The notes: generated by a model from the sequence alone, not told the origin. A DNA stretch of 45,199 bases from Desulfuromonadaceae bacterium (GCA_028712075.1 JAQTQX010000015.1:1-45199), one strand, 5' to 3'; shown: positions 7,222 to 17,760, numbered from the stretch's first letter. Numbers and translations: made by a program.

Positions 7222-9825
7222 CTAGCATTTGATGCAGAGTGCACCGTTTTCGAGAGCAACCTGTAGCATGCCACCTTCAGCCACCTTACCACCAATTATC
7301 GCCCGAGCAACACGCGTTTCCAGTTCCCGTTGCAGATAGCGTTTGAGTGGCCGGGCACCATACACCGGGTCATAGCCTGCTGTCGCAATGAAACCTAACG
7401 CTTCCTCGTTTATTTCAAGTGTTATATGTTGTTCTTTCAGGCGTTGCTTGAGCTGTTCGGCGAGCAAATCAGCAATCTTTTTCACCTCATCAATATGTAG
7501 CGGCTTAAAAAGCACAATGTCGTCAACACGATTCAAAAACTCCGGGCGGAAACCGGCTTTCAGTTCGTTCATAACGTTTTTGCGGGCATCCTCCCTGATG
7601 TCGCCCTGATCGGTGATCCCCTCAAGAAGATATGCGGAGCCGATATTCGAGGTCATGATGATAACGGTATTCTTGAAACTGACCATGCGGCCATGACTGT
7701 CAGTAACCCGGCCGTCGTCAAGAATCTGCAGAAGAATATTGAACACGTCCGGGTGCGCTTTTTCAATTTCATCGAACAGCAGCACGCTGTACGGCTTGCG
7801 TCGCACCGCTTCGGTCAGCTGCCCCCCCTCCTCATAACCGACATAGCCGGGGGGCGCTCCGATCAGGCGGGAAACGGCAAATTTTTCCATATATTCCGAC
7901 ATGTCGATACGAACCATGTTCTCTTCGGAATCGAACAGCGCTTCCGCAAGGGTACGAGCCAATTCGGTTTTGCCGACTCCGGTGGGGCCGAGAAAAATAA
8001 ATGAGCCGATCGGACGACGCGGGTCCTTGATACCCGAGCGGGCGCGCAACACCGCATCGGATACCAGTTGCACCGCCTCATCCTGGCCGATAACCCGTTG
8101 ATGTAGAATATCTTCAAGTCTCAACAGCTTTTCACGCTCACCTTCCACAAGACGGAGCACCGGTATTCCGGTCCAATGGGCAACGATTTCTGCAATTTCA
8201 TCTTCGGTAACCTCTTCACGCAACAGCTTCTGCCCCCCCTGCTTTTCGTTCAGGGCAGATTCCTCATTTTTGAGGGCGATTTCAAGACCGGGCAGCTCAG
8301 AGTACTTGAGTCGCGACGCCTGTTCCAGATTTCCGGTTCTTTCTGACAATTCTATTTCCCGGCGGGTTTTCTCTATCTGTTCGCGTAATCCCTGCACCCG
8401 CTGAATGGCAATCTTTTCGGTATCATACTGTGCGCGCATTGAGTTGGCTTTTTCGCGGTCATTAGCCAAATCTTTCCGCAGTGTTTCAAGGCGTTCGCTG
8501 CTGGCCTTATCCTTCTCTTTTTTCAGAGCAACCTCTTCAATCTCAAGCTGCATGACCCGGCGCGAAATGGTGTCCAGTTCGCCCGGCAACGAATCGATCT
8601 CGGTTCGGAGCATGGCACACGCTTCATCGACCAGATCAATCGCCTTATCCGGCAGAAAGCGGTCGGTGATATAGCGGTTAGAGAGGGTTGCAGCGGCTAC
8701 CAGGGCATTATCCTGAATCCGTACACCGTGATGCACCTCAAAGCGTTCCCGCAAGCCGCGTAGGATTGATACCGTGTCTTCAACAGTCGGTTGTTCGACC
8801 AGCACCGGCTGGAAGCGGCGCTCCAGTGCGGGATCTTTTTCAATATGCAGCCGGTATTCATCAAGAGTCGTGGCGCCGATACAATGCAGTTCACCACGGG
8901 CAAGCATCGGTTTCAGCATGTTGCCGGCGTCCATTGCACCCTCGGTCTTGCCGGCGCCGACGATAGTATGCAATTCGTCAATAAACAGGATAATTTGGCC
9001 ATTGGCCCCTTTTACTTCGTTCAATACCGCTTTCAGACGTTCTTCAAATTCGCCGCGATATTTGGCTCCAGCGATCAGTGCTCCCATATCGAGAGCAAAG
9101 ATGATCTTTTCTTTTAATCCTTCCGGCACATCCCCGCGCACAATACGTTGGGCCAGACCCTCGACTATGGCGGTTTTACCGACACCCGGCTCACCGATCA
9201 GTACCGGATTGTTCTTGGTTTTGCGGGACAATACCCGAATAACCCGGCGTACCTCTTCGTCCCTTCCGATAACCGGATCAAGTTTATCGGTGCGGGCCAT
9301 TTTCACCAGGTCGCGTCCATACTTTTCCAGCGCTTCGTACGTCGCCTCCGGATTGGCGCTCTGCACTCGCTGACTGCCGCGAACCTCCGTCAGTGTTTTC
9401 AGAAATCGCTCATGGGTAATACCTGCCTGTTTGAGAATGCGCCCCGACGGCACCTTCTCGCCCTCCGCCAGAAGTGCCATAAACAGATGTTCAACCGACA
9501 CGTACTCATCCTTGAGACGCTTCGCCTCGTTTTCGGCAACTACCAGGGTGCGCGACAAACGCTGGGAAACGTAAATTTTCCCCGCTTCTGCCCCTGGACC
9601 GGAAACCCTCGGTTTTCTGTCCAGCTCGGCACCCACTTCGTTTTTTATCATGTCAGGTCGAATATCCATCCGTTGCAGCAGGCGTTGTACCAACCCGTCA
9701 TGCTGATCAAGCAGCGCCCAGAGCAGGTGTTCGCCATCCACTTCGGTATGGCCAAACGATACAGCCTTGTTCTGCGCTTCGGTAAATGCTTCCTGAGATT
9801 TCTGGGTTAGTTTGTTGAAATCCAT
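7222..9825 (-). CDS. clpB: ATP-dependent chaperone ClpB (protein disaggregase)
   Basis: This 867-aa protein has full ClpB architecture: Clp-N repeats (about 1-150), first AAA+ module with Walker A GEPGVGKT (211-218) and Walker B ILFIDE (279-284), the long middle coiled coil (about 410-530) that separates ClpB from ClpA/ClpX, and a second AAA+ module with GPTGVGKT (613-620). It pulls apart aggregated proteins with DnaK/DnaJ/GrpE. The start at 9825 ([10 protein letters not shown]) matches the usual family N-terminus and follows GAGG; an upstream extension would add unrelated residues. The gene heads an apparent operon with the M3 peptidase and DUF2721. I searched the 151-base divergent region to rsmD for a heat-shock promoter and found no convincing match. 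Confidence 0.97.
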   Translation of the reverse strand: MDFNKLTQKSQEAFTEAQNKAVSFGHTEVDGEHLLWALLDQHDGLVQRLLQRMDIRPDMIKNEVGAELDRKPRVSGPGAEAGKIYVSQRLSRTLVVAENEAKRLKDEYVSVEHLFMALLAEGEKVPSGRILKQAGITHERFLKTLTEVRGSQRVQSANPEATYEALEKYGRDLVKMARTDKLDPVIGRDEEVRRVIRVLSRKTKNNPVLIGEPGVGKTAIVEGLAQRIVRGDVPEGLKEKIIFALDMGALIAGAKYRGEFEERLKAVLNEVKGANGQIILFIDELHTIVGAGKTEGAMDAGNMLKPMLARGELHCIGATTLDEYRLHIEKDPALERRFQPVLVEQPTVEDTVSILRGLRERFEVHHGVRIQDNALVAAATLSNRYITDRFLPDKAIDLVDEACAMLRTEIDSLPGELDTISRRVMQLEIEEVALKKEKDKASSERLETLRKDLANDREKANSMRAQYDTEKIAIQRVQGLREQIEKTRREIELSERTGNLEQASRLKYSELPGLEIALKNEESALNEKQGGQKLLREEVTEDEIAEIVAHWTGIPVLRLVEGEREKLLRLEDILHQRVIGQDEAVQLVSDAVLRARSGIKDPRRPIGSFIFLGPTGVGKTELARTLAEALFDSEENMVRIDMSEYMEKFAVSRLIGAPPGYVGYEEGGQLTEAVRRKPYSVLLFDEIEKAHPDVFNILLQILDDGRVTDSHGRMVSFKNTVIIMTSNIGSAYLLEGITDQGDIREDARKNVMNELKAGFRPEFLNRVDDIVLFKPLHIDEVKKIADLLAEQLKQRLKEQHITLEINEEALGFIATAGYDPVYGARPLKRYLQRELETRVARAIIGGKVAEGGMLQVALENGALCIKC

Positions 9826-9976
9826 GGTGTGCCTCGGATATGCAATATTTTTAGCGTCTGTGTATGAGTTAATCATGATAAGGCTAGAAGTCAAGATACC
9901 TTGCCTCTTCCCGCTTGACCTGTCACGTCATTTACGTTAGCTTCCGAAAATCTGAATGTGAAGGGTGATGTGTCGT

Positions 9977-10540
9977 ATGCGTGTCATCGCGGGAACCTGT
10001 CGTGGTAAATCGTTGCTCTCCCCTCCCGGTGTTTCTACGCGCCCCACCTCTGATCGTGTTAAGGAATCTCTGTTTAATATACTTGCCAATCGTCTCGATC
10101 TCACCGGAATCCGTGTTCTTGATATATGTGCCGGAACTGGTGGCCTCGGGATTGAAGCCCTTAGTCGTGGAGCCGGTTTCTGTTGTTTTCTCGAAGCGGA
10201 TGCGTCTGCCGGCACGATACTGAAAAAAAATATTCTGCACACCGGATATGGGGAAAAAGCGGAAATTCTCATGATGGACGCGCTCAAAGCGCTGCATATT
10301 ATTGCCCGGCGCACCATTGATTTTGGTCTTGTGCTGTTTGATCCACCCTACGCATCGGCTCTGTATCACCAGATTCCGGACCTGCTTGCCTCATCCCGAA
10401 TAATAACACCGGATTCTGTTGTTGTGATAGAGTGCTCGGCACGCAGCGCGTTACCGGAATCGTTTGGTCGCTTGAGCCGATTTGATCGGCGTGTGTATGG
10501 AGATACGGCACTTGAATTCTTTGCAGTGGAGGCTCTATGA
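9977..10540 (+). CDS. rsmD: 16S rRNA (guanine(966)-N2)-methyltransferase RsmD
   Basis: The product (187 aa) begins MRVIAGTCRGK and has the RsmD signature RPTSDRVKESLFNIL, a SAM-binding loop VLDICAGTGGLGIEALSRG, and the catalytic DPPY motif (LFDPPYAS) typical of N2-guanine methyltransferases. It methylates G966 of 16S rRNA during small-subunit assembly. The ATG at 9977 gives the conserved N-terminus; two earlier in-frame codons at 9965 (GTG) and 9968 are possible but sit badly relative to the AAGGG at 9961-9965. The stop overlaps the coaD start by four bases, a common rsmD-coaD pairing. Confidence 0.95.
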   Translation: MRVIAGTCRGKSLLSPPGVSTRPTSDRVKESLFNILANRLDLTGIRVLDICAGTGGLGIEALSRGAGFCCFLEADASAGTILKKNILHTGYGEKAEILMMDALKALHIIARRTIDFGLVLFDPPYASALYHQIPDLLASSRIITPDSVVVIECSARSALPESFGRLSRFDRRVYGDTALEFFAVEAL

Positions 10541-11022
10541 AAAAAATTGCTGTTTACCCCGGCTCCTTTGATCCGATAACGTACGGCCATCTGGACATCA
10601 TACGGCGTGGCCTGACGATATTTGATGAAATTATTGTTGCCGTGGCACGAAATTCTCAAAAAAATTCATTATTTTCTATAGATGAACGGGTTTCATTGAT
10701 TGAGGAAGTGGTCAAGGATGAGGGGCGTGTCTCTGTTGACACGTTCAGCGGACTTCTGATAGATTATGTTTCCTCCCGCGCCGCTCATGTCATTATTCGT
10801 GGGCTTCGGGCAATTTCCGACTTTGAGTATGAATTTCAAATTGCCCAGATGAACAGCAGTATCGGACGGGAAATTGAAACACTGTTCATGATGACGTCTC
10901 TTCAGTACGGCTATCTTTCCTCGTCAATAGTTAAAGAAGTCTGTTCGCTTAACGGTGATATCGATAAATTTGTTCCGCTGGAAATCAAGAAAGCTCTGCG
11001 GCAAAAATACGGGTTATCGTAG
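10537..11022 (+). CDS. coaD: Phosphopantetheine adenylyltransferase CoaD
   Basis: The 161-aa protein shows the nucleotidyltransferase pattern of CoaD: YPGSFDPITYGHLDIIRRG at the N-terminus (the (T/H)xGH ATP-binding motif is TYGH), IIRGLRAISDFEYE in the middle, and YLSSSIVKEV near the C-terminus (the SSxxVR/K motif). It converts 4'-phosphopantetheine and ATP to dephospho-CoA in coenzyme A synthesis. Length is normal for the family. It overlaps rsmD by ATGA, so it is probably translationally coupled. Confidence 0.97.
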   Translation: MKKIAVYPGSFDPITYGHLDIIRRGLTIFDEIIVAVARNSQKNSLFSIDERVSLIEEVVKDEGRVSVDTFSGLLIDYVSSRAAHVIIRGLRAISDFEYEFQIAQMNSSIGREIETLFMMTSLQYGYLSSSIVKEVCSLNGDIDKFVPLEIKKALRQKYGLS

Positions 11023-11049
11023 CCCGTGTTTTCAGATAAGAGGTGTACA

Positions 11050-11244
11050 ATGATTACTAAGGATATGATAATTACCGACATTATCTCACAGTATCCGGAA
11101 ACCGTGCACGTGTTCAAACAGTACAATCTCGATTGCTGTGAGTGTCAGATTGCCGATATTGAAACGCTTGGGCATGGAGCCGGTGTCCATAAGGTCGCCA
11201 TCGATGAACTGTTAGCTTCCTTGAATGCTGCGGTGAAGCCGTGA
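11050..11244 (+). CDS. DUF1858-type redox-disulfide domain protein
   Basis: The 64-aa protein is a single small domain starting with MIIxDIIxxYP and carrying a cysteine cluster (DCCEC), as in the DUF1858 'hybrid-cluster-protein-associated redox disulfide' family, which is common in anaerobes. The cysteines may form a redox-active disulfide or bind metal; a partner is not visible here. The ATG at 11050 follows AGAGGTG; an earlier ATG at 11026 would overlap nothing but has no ribosome site. It sits 27 bases after coaD and 23 bases before the PilZ gene, so it may share their transcript. Confidence 0.82.
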   Translation: MITKDMIITDIISQYPETVHVFKQYNLDCCECQIADIETLGHGAGVHKVAIDELLASLNAAVKP

Positions 11245-11267
11245 CAGTCTGTCAGGAATTTTGACGC

Positions 11268-12446
11268 ATGAGTGACCTGGATCAGTATTCCCTCTATTTT
11301 CCGGTCGGCATGAAGGCCGGGGTTGGTATCCCCCTCCCCAACTCGGACGTTTTCCGCGACTGGGCAGTGATTCATCATATCGAGGAAGATCTTGTCTCAC
11401 TGCAGCTTTCTCGTGACATCCTGCCGGTAAATGTATCCCTGCATTATGGACTTATCCTCGAGCTGCGGGGGGGGAACGACAACGCCGGTTACTGCTGCAG
11501 GGCCATTGTTGTGTCGGAAGGTGACTCCAGGGAGTTATTGTTGCGGCTGATCGGTGAGATCGTCTCCGATGAACTGCGCGAGTTTTACCGGATTGATGCG
11601 TATCTGCCGATTAAATATTTTGTCAGCCGTGAGCAGAATATTGACCGTCTCCATGAGCAGTGGGAAGAGAGATGGCTTCACTGTCAGCAGGTTGAGTATG
11701 CCAAGAAAGATCATCACTGGGTCGCCGCCGTGCCACTGGGAGATGACGAGGTGCCAAAAGACACAGAGCTGACTGAAGGCGAAGAGCTGACTGAAGACGA
11801 AGAGCTGACTGAGGGCGAAGAGCTGACTGAGGGCGAAGAACAGTTTTACGATCAGCCGGAACAAGCTGGTAGTGCTGCTGCCTCTGACCAGACTGTAACT
11901 GATGTTTCTGAGTCGGATCCCTGGGACAGCGTTATCCCGCTTGCTGCAAGCATCAGCGGAGGCGGTCTTCGTGTTGTTACGCACCATGGCTTCGAATATG
12001 GCGAGTTTGTTCTTCTTGAAATACTGGTGCCTTCGCCGCGCCGGATAGTAGATGTGGTAGGCCGGGTAGTGTTTGCCAACAGGAACTACGCGGCGGGCAG
12101 CGATCATGAATACTTCAATACCGGCATACAGTTTGTACACATTAACGAACGCGACCGTGATGCTATTATCAATTATATTTCAACCATTCAGCTGAAAAGA
12201 ATCAGGCAGATGCGGGAAAAGTATCTTTTTCGAGGTGCAGAACTCGGAGGCGGGCCGTCGTTGTCGAGTACCTACGGCATCAAAAAAAGTACTTTCGTGT
12301 TGGTAGCCCTGCTGTTTCTGGCAATTGTCGTCATTTTGGGTAATTATTACCGGCAGTACGCGTCTCAGCACCCAAAAGGGGAAATACAGCAGATATTTGA
12401 GGAAAGTGTGAAAAAATACCGGGCAGACAAACCGTTCTGGCAATGA
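11268..12446 (+). CDS. PilZ-like (c-di-GMP receptor type) membrane-anchored protein with a large insert
   Basis: The 392-aa protein has a YcgR-like N-terminal half (about 1-100), then a segment reading REFYR (R104-R108, the RxxxR motif of PilZ) followed by beta-strand-like IDAYLPIKYFV. The second PilZ motif appears only at 228-233 as SISGGG (canonical (D/N)xSxxG; the first residue is Ser), followed by typical PilZ strands (FVLLEILVP, VDVVGRVVFANR). Between them lies a ~105-residue insert, acidic and containing four ELTEGE-type repeats. A single membrane segment at about 341-359 would anchor the C-terminus. PilZ domains bind cyclic di-GMP to control motility and surface polysaccharide; binding here is probable but unproven because one motif is degenerate. 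There is an 8-G run at 11467-11474. Confidence 0.75.
   Translation: MSDLDQYSLYFPVGMKAGVGIPLPNSDVFRDWAVIHHIEEDLVSLQLSRDILPVNVSLHYGLILELRGGNDNAGYCCRAIVVSEGDSRELLLRLIGEIVSDELREFYRIDAYLPIKYFVSREQNIDRLHEQWEERWLHCQQVEYAKKDHHWVAAVPLGDDEVPKDTELTEGEELTEDEELTEGEELTEGEEQFYDQPEQAGSAAASDQTVTDVSESDPWDSVIPLAASISGGGLRVVTHHGFEYGEFVLLEILVPSPRRIVDVVGRVVFANRNYAAGSDHEYFNTGIQFVHINERDRDAIINYISTIQLKRIRQMREKYLFRGAELGGGPSLSSTYGIKKSTFVLVALLFLAIVVILGNYYRQYASQHPKGEIQQIFEESVKKYRADKPFWQ
11766..11837 (+). repeat. Four tandem 18-bp coding repeats in the PilZ-like gene
   Basis: Four consecutive 18-base units beginning GAGCTGACTGA encode ELTEGE, ELTEDE, ELTEGE, ELTEGE. The units differ by one or two bases. They are in frame, so copy-number change would lengthen or shorten an acidic linker without a frameshift. 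Confidence 0.93.
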
Positions 12447-12466
12447 GTGTGGGTACCGGGCCGTAC

Positions 12467-12507
12467 GCTTTTCCCCCGTTCAGATCGGTTGAAAACGGGG
12501 GAAAAGC
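12467..12507. terminator. Hairpin between convergent PilZ-like and Tim44-like genes
   Basis: A perfect 14-bp inverted repeat (GCTTTTCCCCCGTT / AACGGGGGAAAAGC) with a 13-base loop lies between two convergent stop codons (12446 and 12514). The position and stability suit a shared bidirectional terminator. It lacks a clear U-tract outside the stem, so efficiency is uncertain. Confidence 0.65.
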
Positions 12508-12513
12508 TGTGAT

Positions 12514-13452
12514 TTACTTCTGATCTATAGCAGAAAGTTTCCATGAATTGGTGCCGATCGGGCGGGTGAAAGTCCAGTACTCCTCAAACTTGACCGGATC
12601 GCTCTTGCTGCCATTCAGTACGCTTCCCGATTCATCCGTCGTATAGTCAAGCAGGTTTGCATAAATGAGAGTGTTGATATAATCCTGTCCCGATTCCTGC
12701 CACGCTTCGACAATTCCAACCTTTCTGACCGCTATATTTTCGAGCCTGTTTATCTGTTTGTCACGGAGCAGTGTGTCAATATCTGACTGAAAAATCCGCT
12801 TCATTTCATCAGTCAGGATGCTCTGAACTGTGCTCAGGTCACGATTCATCCACGCTCCCTGGATTTTAAAGAAGTTATCCATGACCAGATCTCGGTAGCG
12901 GGTTTCGTCAAAGGAGTTGTCGAACTGACGGATATGCGCAATTCCGGTGTCAACATCATCCGGAGCTGATAGTTGTGCCGGCGCATACTCCGGAGAAATT
13001 GGCGTCACATTGTCATAACGACTGGATGCCCCGGCTTCATTTCGTGCTCTGTTCCTCATGATATAGCGATAAATGAAATATCCGATACCGGCCAGGAGCA
13101 GAATATCAAACATGCCGATCCCTCCACCCCCAAAGCCTCCGCCCATGCCGCCAAAGCCGAGACTTCTGAACAGCATGCCTCCGAGCATGCCGCCAGCAAT
13201 ACCACCCGCCATGCTCCGCAGAAAACCTCCCGATGCCGGAGGCTGATAGCCGGGAGAAGGAGCGGTTTGATACGGACGTGATGGAGATGGCTGAGAATAC
13301 GGAGAGGCGGGTTGAGAATAACTGCGTGAACCGCGGCTTCCCATGGAACGGCTTCGACCGGCCCGTGCATCGGCTTCATGTTCCATGACAGTGACAGATA
13401 TCAGCATTATTGCGGCAAGCAATACAAAACCCCTTATTGCGTGTCTTTTCAT
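12514..13452 (-). CDS. Tim44-like domain protein, membrane associated
   Basis: The 312-aa protein starts with a hydrophobic leader (about 8-24, basic N-terminus; signal peptide or anchor), followed by a Ser/Pro/Gln-rich low-complexity stretch (33-75), a Gly/Met-rich region (75-113), a membrane segment (about 114-131, FDILLLAGIGYFIYRYI) and a C-terminal Tim44-like domain (about 170-310, with MDNFFKIQGAWMNRDL and EYWTFTR). Bacterial Tim44-like proteins share a fold with the C-terminus of mitochondrial Tim44 but their role is not settled. It diverges from hrpB with 163 bases between starts and converges on the PilZ-like gene across a hairpin. Confidence 0.85.
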   Translation of the reverse strand: MKRHAIRGFVLLAAIMLISVTVMEHEADARAGRSRSMGSRGSRSYSQPASPYSQPSPSRPYQTAPSPGYQPPASGGFLRSMAGGIAGGMLGGMLFRSLGFGGMGGGFGGGGIGMFDILLLAGIGYFIYRYIMRNRARNEAGASSRYDNVTPISPEYAPAQLSAPDDVDTGIAHIRQFDNSFDETRYRDLVMDNFFKIQGAWMNRDLSTVQSILTDEMKRIFQSDIDTLLRDKQINRLENIAVRKVGIVEAWQESGQDYINTLIYANLLDYTTDESGSVLNGSKSDPVKFEEYWTFTRPIGTNSWKLSAIDQK

Positions 13453-13615
13453 TATTTGCGACTCCTTGGTGTTTTCTGTATTTAACGAATTGGAGAGAAT
13501 GTAGTGTCACGGTACACTAAAATCAAGGCTTCCTGAATATATATTTTTTGTTATAACGGACACACTGCAGCCTCGGCACGTTATGACGGAACCAGGAGCA
13601 GAATAACAGACGGCT

Positions 13616-16132
13616 ATGACCAGACTCCCCATTGATGACATACTTACTGCGCTGATTGAATACGTTCGTATTCATCAGAACGTTATTCTCCAGGCACCAC
13701 CCGGTGCAGGAAAAACAACGCGTGTGCCGTTGGCTCTGATGGACAGCCTGCCCCGTGAATGCGGACGTATCATCATGTTGGAGCCACGCCGGATTGCTGC
13801 CGTTTCTGCGGCATCCTGGATGGCTGAATGCCTGGGGGAAGAGGTAGGGCAGACCGTTGGTTATGCCATCCGTTTTGAAAGGTGCGTTTCCGCAGCTACC
13901 CGTATTGAAGTTGTTACAGAGGGAATCCTGACCAGACGGATTCAGAGCGATCCCGGGCTTTCCGGAGTTGCACTGGTTGTTTTTGACGAGTTCCACGAAC
14001 GAACCGTTCATGCGGATCTTGGCCTGGCACTCTGTCAAGAGGTCCAGCAGCTGCGCCCTGACCTGAAAATAATGATTATGTCGGCAACGCTTGACCTGCA
14101 GCCGTTATCACGGCTTTTGAACAATGCCCCGGTTATCAGTTCCAGCGGGCGCTCATTTCCTGTGGAAATGAAATATATTAATGATAGCGGCCCTGTGCGA
14201 GTTGATAAAAAAATGGCAGCGGCAGTATATACGGCGCTTCGGGAAACTGACGGTGATATTCTTGCTTTTCTGCCCGGTACTGGTGAAATTCGCGCCTGTG
14301 CCGCTTTGTTGGCCGAATCTGGTTCACTTCCTCAGCATACGGTGATTTGTCAGTTGTATGGTGATCTGCCGATTTCCGATCAGCGGAAAATTCTCCAGAG
14401 AGGGGCAGAGCGTAAAATTGTGTTGGCAACAAGTATTGCTGAAACAAGCTTGACCATTGATGGAGTCAAAACCGTTATCGACTGCGGTTTTTCCCGACGG
14501 CTCCAGTATGATCCGGGTAACGGGCTCAACCGACTGGTCACCGTCAGGGAATCACGTGCTTCGGCTGAACAGCGAGCCGGGCGAGCCGGTCGTACATCCC
14601 CCGGGGTCTGTTATCGGCTGTTCACTCCCCATACCCTTCACGCAATGAGCGCCCATGCTCCGCCGGAAATTACCATTACCGAAATTTCCCCTCTGCTGCT
14701 GGAACTGGCAGTCTGGGGAGTGCACAATCTGCTGGAGCTTGGCTGGCTTGATACTCCGCCAGCTGCGGCGCAGGAGGCGGGGCGGCAGTTGCTGGCAACC
14801 TTGGATCTCTGTGATGATGAAGGAAGAATAACTCCACTGGGGCGGGAAGTCGTTCGGTTGCCGCTTCATCCGCGCCTCGGCAGACTGCTGTTCCGTGCCA
14901 GGGAATGCGGGTGTACAACAGCGGGGTGCCGGATTGCGGCGCTACTTTCTGAACGGGATATCTTTCGCGGCGCAACTGAAGGGAGAAAATCAGCTGCCGG
15001 CGGCATAGACCTGTCTGATCGTCTTGATATGTTGAAGCGGTGGCAGTTGACCGGTCGTACCTCACACGGCTTTGACCATTCGGCACTGAAAAACGTAGAG
15101 AGGGTTTCTCGTCAGCTGCAGCGCCTTATGAATTGTGCCGATGTGGACGAATCGGGCTGTGAAGAAGAACAGATCGCTCGACTGCTTCTGGCGGCTTACC
15201 CTGACCGTCTTGCCCAACGTCGGTCTTCGGGAGACGGTTATCTGCTTGCCAGCGGGCGTGGCGCGCGCCTTTCTGAACAATGCAGAATCTCGTCAGCTGA
15301 ATATATCATCGCGCCGCTCTTGCATGGTGGGATGGCCGCTGAAGCGATCATTTACCTTGCGGTCGACATCCCGGAGTCTGTCATCAGAGAAGAACGCAGC
15401 AGGCATATCCGGTGTGCAACATCGGTTATGTGGGATGGTCGTGAGGAACGCGTTATCGCCAAAAAGGTTGAGAGTATCGGCTCTGTCCAGCTTGCGGTTG
15501 AGACGGTTGTACCGCCGGCGGAACATGCCGTGCCGGCGGTTATAGCCGCTATTCGGGAATCCGGCCTGGCACTTCTGCCGATGAATGACTCCTTTCGCCA
15601 GCTGCAGGGGCGGCTTATGAAGGTTCGTGCTGTTTTCCCCGAGCGGAAATGGCCGGATGTATCTGACGAAACGCTCTTAAATACGCTTGAAAAATGGCTG
15701 GCTCCGTATCTTGCGGGTGTATTGTCGGGTAAAAGAATTGCTCAGCTGAATCTTGCCGAGATTTTAAAGCAGGGGCTTGATTACCGTCATCTGAGCGAAC
15801 TCGATGAATTGGCACCGACGCACCAGACTGTTCCGAGCGGTTCGCGCATCAGAATCGATTATTCAGTTGATGTCCCGGTGCTGGCTGTAAAACTGCAGGA
15901 GCTGTTCGGTCTTGCAATCGGGCCGCAGGTCTGTGCAGGAAGGGTTCCGCTGCTGCTGCACCTGCTGTCGCCGGCGGGCCGTCCTATTCAGATAACCAGC
16001 GACCTGCAGGGATTTTGGAATGGTTCATATCAACAGGTACGGAAGGAACTGAAAGGGCGCTATCCCAAACACCCCTGGCCTGATGATCCCTGGAGCGCCT
16101 CTCCGACACGGAGAGTGAAATCACGAAGTTAG
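13616..16132 (+). CDS. hrpB: ATP-dependent helicase HrpB
   Basis: The 838-aa protein is a DEAH/DExH helicase: Walker A APPGAGKT at 27-34, Walker B variant DEFH (VVFDEFHERT), the SAT motif (MSATLD), and motif VI-like AEQRAGRAGRTSPG. The N-terminal helicase core, HA2-like region and C-terminal HrpB-specific domain (ending with YPKHPWPDDPWSA) match family length (about 820-850 aa) and the conserved C-terminal signature. HrpB proteins are RNA-helicase-like; their cellular target is poorly known. It starts at ATG 13616 and ends 15 bases before the convergent pgi stop. Confidence 0.95.
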   Translation: MTRLPIDDILTALIEYVRIHQNVILQAPPGAGKTTRVPLALMDSLPRECGRIIMLEPRRIAAVSAASWMAECLGEEVGQTVGYAIRFERCVSAATRIEVVTEGILTRRIQSDPGLSGVALVVFDEFHERTVHADLGLALCQEVQQLRPDLKIMIMSATLDLQPLSRLLNNAPVISSSGRSFPVEMKYINDSGPVRVDKKMAAAVYTALRETDGDILAFLPGTGEIRACAALLAESGSLPQHTVICQLYGDLPISDQRKILQRGAERKIVLATSIAETSLTIDGVKTVIDCGFSRRLQYDPGNGLNRLVTVRESRASAEQRAGRAGRTSPGVCYRLFTPHTLHAMSAHAPPEITITEISPLLLELAVWGVHNLLELGWLDTPPAAAQEAGRQLLATLDLCDDEGRITPLGREVVRLPLHPRLGRLLFRARECGCTTAGCRIAALLSERDIFRGATEGRKSAAGGIDLSDRLDMLKRWQLTGRTSHGFDHSALKNVERVSRQLQRLMNCADVDESGCEEEQIARLLLAAYPDRLAQRRSSGDGYLLASGRGARLSEQCRISSAEYIIAPLLHGGMAAEAIIYLAVDIPESVIREERSRHIRCATSVMWDGREERVIAKKVESIGSVQLAVETVVPPAEHAVPAVIAAIRESGLALLPMNDSFRQLQGRLMKVRAVFPERKWPDVSDETLLNTLEKWLAPYLAGVLSGKRIAQLNLAEILKQGLDYRHLSELDELAPTHQTVPSGSRIRIDYSVDVPVLAVKLQELFGLAIGPQVCAGRVPLLLHLLSPAGRPIQITSDLQGFWNGSYQQVRKELKGRYPKHPWPDDPWSASPTRRVKSRS

Positions 16133-16147
16133 GGCTGACAGGCCCCC

Positions 16148-17740
16148 TTAACTGGCGCTCCGGAACGTTGCATCTGTAACCCGGCGGCCCCCCTCCTGAA
16201 TAATCCCTCTGTCCCGGTTTGCTGCCAGATGGCGCAGGATGGCAAATATCATTTCCGTCTGTTCCGGCTTTTCGAGCAGTACGGCAACTGTCTCTGCAGA
16301 CATGCTCCGCTGTTCTTTTTTCACTATTTCCAGGACTGATTTCTGCAGTGAAATTACGGTGACAGCCGCTTTTTTACCAGCTTCCACACCCGGTTGGTGG
16401 TATGCGTTAATGTTGATCAGACTGGCATAAAAACCGACACTTCGCTCGAACAGCGCAATAAGTACACCTATGGTGAATGCATTGACCTGGTCAATAGTAA
16501 TGGTCATTGATTCCCGGCCATTTTCATAGAGCGCCGCACGAGTCCCCTGTAAAAAACCGAACAGGAAATCACCGCTGGTAATCGTGTCCTCAACGAACAG
16601 TGGCTTATTTTCCCGATCATTCAGAACCTCGATAAACGTAACAAAAAAGTTTGCCACCCCTTCACGCAGTTGCTGCACATAGGCGTGCTGATCGGTGGAT
16701 CCTTTGTTGCCGTACACGGTCAAGCCCTGATTAACCACGTTGCCGCTGCGATCAGTCTCTTTGCCGATAGACTCCATAATCAACTGCTGCAGATACCGGG
16801 AAAAGAGCAGCAGCCGATCCTTGTATGGGAGCATGACGAGATCTTTTGCGCCACGGCCGTCAGAGGCGTAATGCCACATTAATGCCATGACGGCAGCAGG
16901 ATTCTCTGCTGTGCTGTGCTTGCGGGTAAGAGAATCGCAAATATTGGCGCCATTCAGCAGGGCTGTGATATCAATTCCCTGCAGGGCTGCCGGCAGGAGA
17001 CCGACCGCCGAGGTGATTGAGGTGCGGCCACCAACCCAGTCCCACATCGGAAAGCGTGCCAGCCATCCTTCACCACCCGACAACCGGTCGAGTTCGCTGC
17101 CGACACCGGTCACTGCTACGGCATGCTGGGTGAAATCAAGCCCGGCGCGTTCGTAAACCGCTCTCGCTTCAAGCATGCCGTTGCGGGTTTCTTTGGTCGA
17201 GCCGCTTTTGGAAATGACGATTACAAGTGTTTGCGCAACGGATGCGCCAAGACCGGAAAATACCTTGTCGATACCATCCGGATCGGTATTATCGAGGAAA
17301 AATGCTTTCAAACGGTCGTTGGCAGAGGCGAGTGAGTCAGCTACAAATTGAGGTCCCAGTGCGGATCCACCGATGCCGATCACAAGGATGTTGGCGAAGG
17401 GCAGCCCGTTCTGGGCTTTAATGGCCCCGCTATGAATTTTTGTACTGAAGGAGCGGATCTGGCTGACGGCAGATTCAATTTCCCTCACCATATCTGGGTT
17501 GGGAGCAAGAGAGGGGGCTCTCAGCCAGTAATGCCCGACCATGCGTTCTTCATCACTGTTGGCAATTGCACCCGCCTCCAATGCCTGCATCTCGGCAAAG
17601 GCAGACTGCATGGCGGGTTCCATCCGGGTAAAGAAATCGTCCGCAAAGTTCATGCGGCTGATGTCAAGAGAGAGGCCGATCTCCGGGCAATGACAGAGAT
17701 GTTTCTGATAGCGCTTCCAAAGCATGGTACCGTTTTCCAT
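16148..17740 (-). CDS. pgi: Glucose-6-phosphate isomerase
   Basis: The 530-aa product has the phosphoglucose isomerase SIS-type core: [41 protein letters not shown] and the later [12 protein letters not shown], which includes a catalytic His. It interconverts glucose-6-phosphate and fructose-6-phosphate, also supplying sugar phosphates to the polysaccharide genes downstream. The ATG at 17740 is preceded by GGGAGGG. A longer frame upstream runs through the eno terminator and is not used. It lies directly after eno on the same strand but is separated by a strong terminator, so it likely has its own promoter or depends on read-through. Confidence 0.96.
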   Translation of the reverse strand: MENGTMLWKRYQKHLCHCPEIGLSLDISRMNFADDFFTRMEPAMQSAFAEMQALEAGAIANSDEERMVGHYWLRAPSLAPNPDMVREIESAVSQIRSFSTKIHSGAIKAQNGLPFANILVIGIGGSALGPQFVADSLASANDRLKAFFLDNTDPDGIDKVFSGLGASVAQTLVIVISKSGSTKETRNGMLEARAVYERAGLDFTQHAVAVTGVGSELDRLSGGEGWLARFPMWDWVGGRTSITSAVGLLPAALQGIDITALLNGANICDSLTRKHSTAENPAAVMALMWHYASDGRGAKDLVMLPYKDRLLLFSRYLQQLIMESIGKETDRSGNVVNQGLTVYGNKGSTDQHAYVQQLREGVANFFVTFIEVLNDRENKPLFVEDTITSGDFLFGFLQGTRAALYENGRESMTITIDQVNAFTIGVLIALFERSVGFYASLININAYHQPGVEAGKKAAVTVISLQKSVLEIVKKEQRSMSAETVAVLLEKPEQTEMIFAILRHLAANRDRGIIQEGGRRVTDATFRSAS

Positions 17741-17760
17741 ACACCCTCCCGGTTGCTGAT

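Noticed and set aside
9148..9810. Plus-strand open frame (220 codons) opposite clpB
   Set aside because: Shadow of highly conserved ClpB coding sequence.
9826..9976. Heat-shock (sigma-32) promoter for clpB
   Set aside because: A TTGACT is present on the minus strand at 9889-9894 but no acceptable -10 element lies at the right spacing.
12467..12507. Hairpin as a riboswitch or small RNA
   Set aside because: It lies between two convergent stop codons and has no promoter or conserved aptamer pattern; a terminator is simpler.
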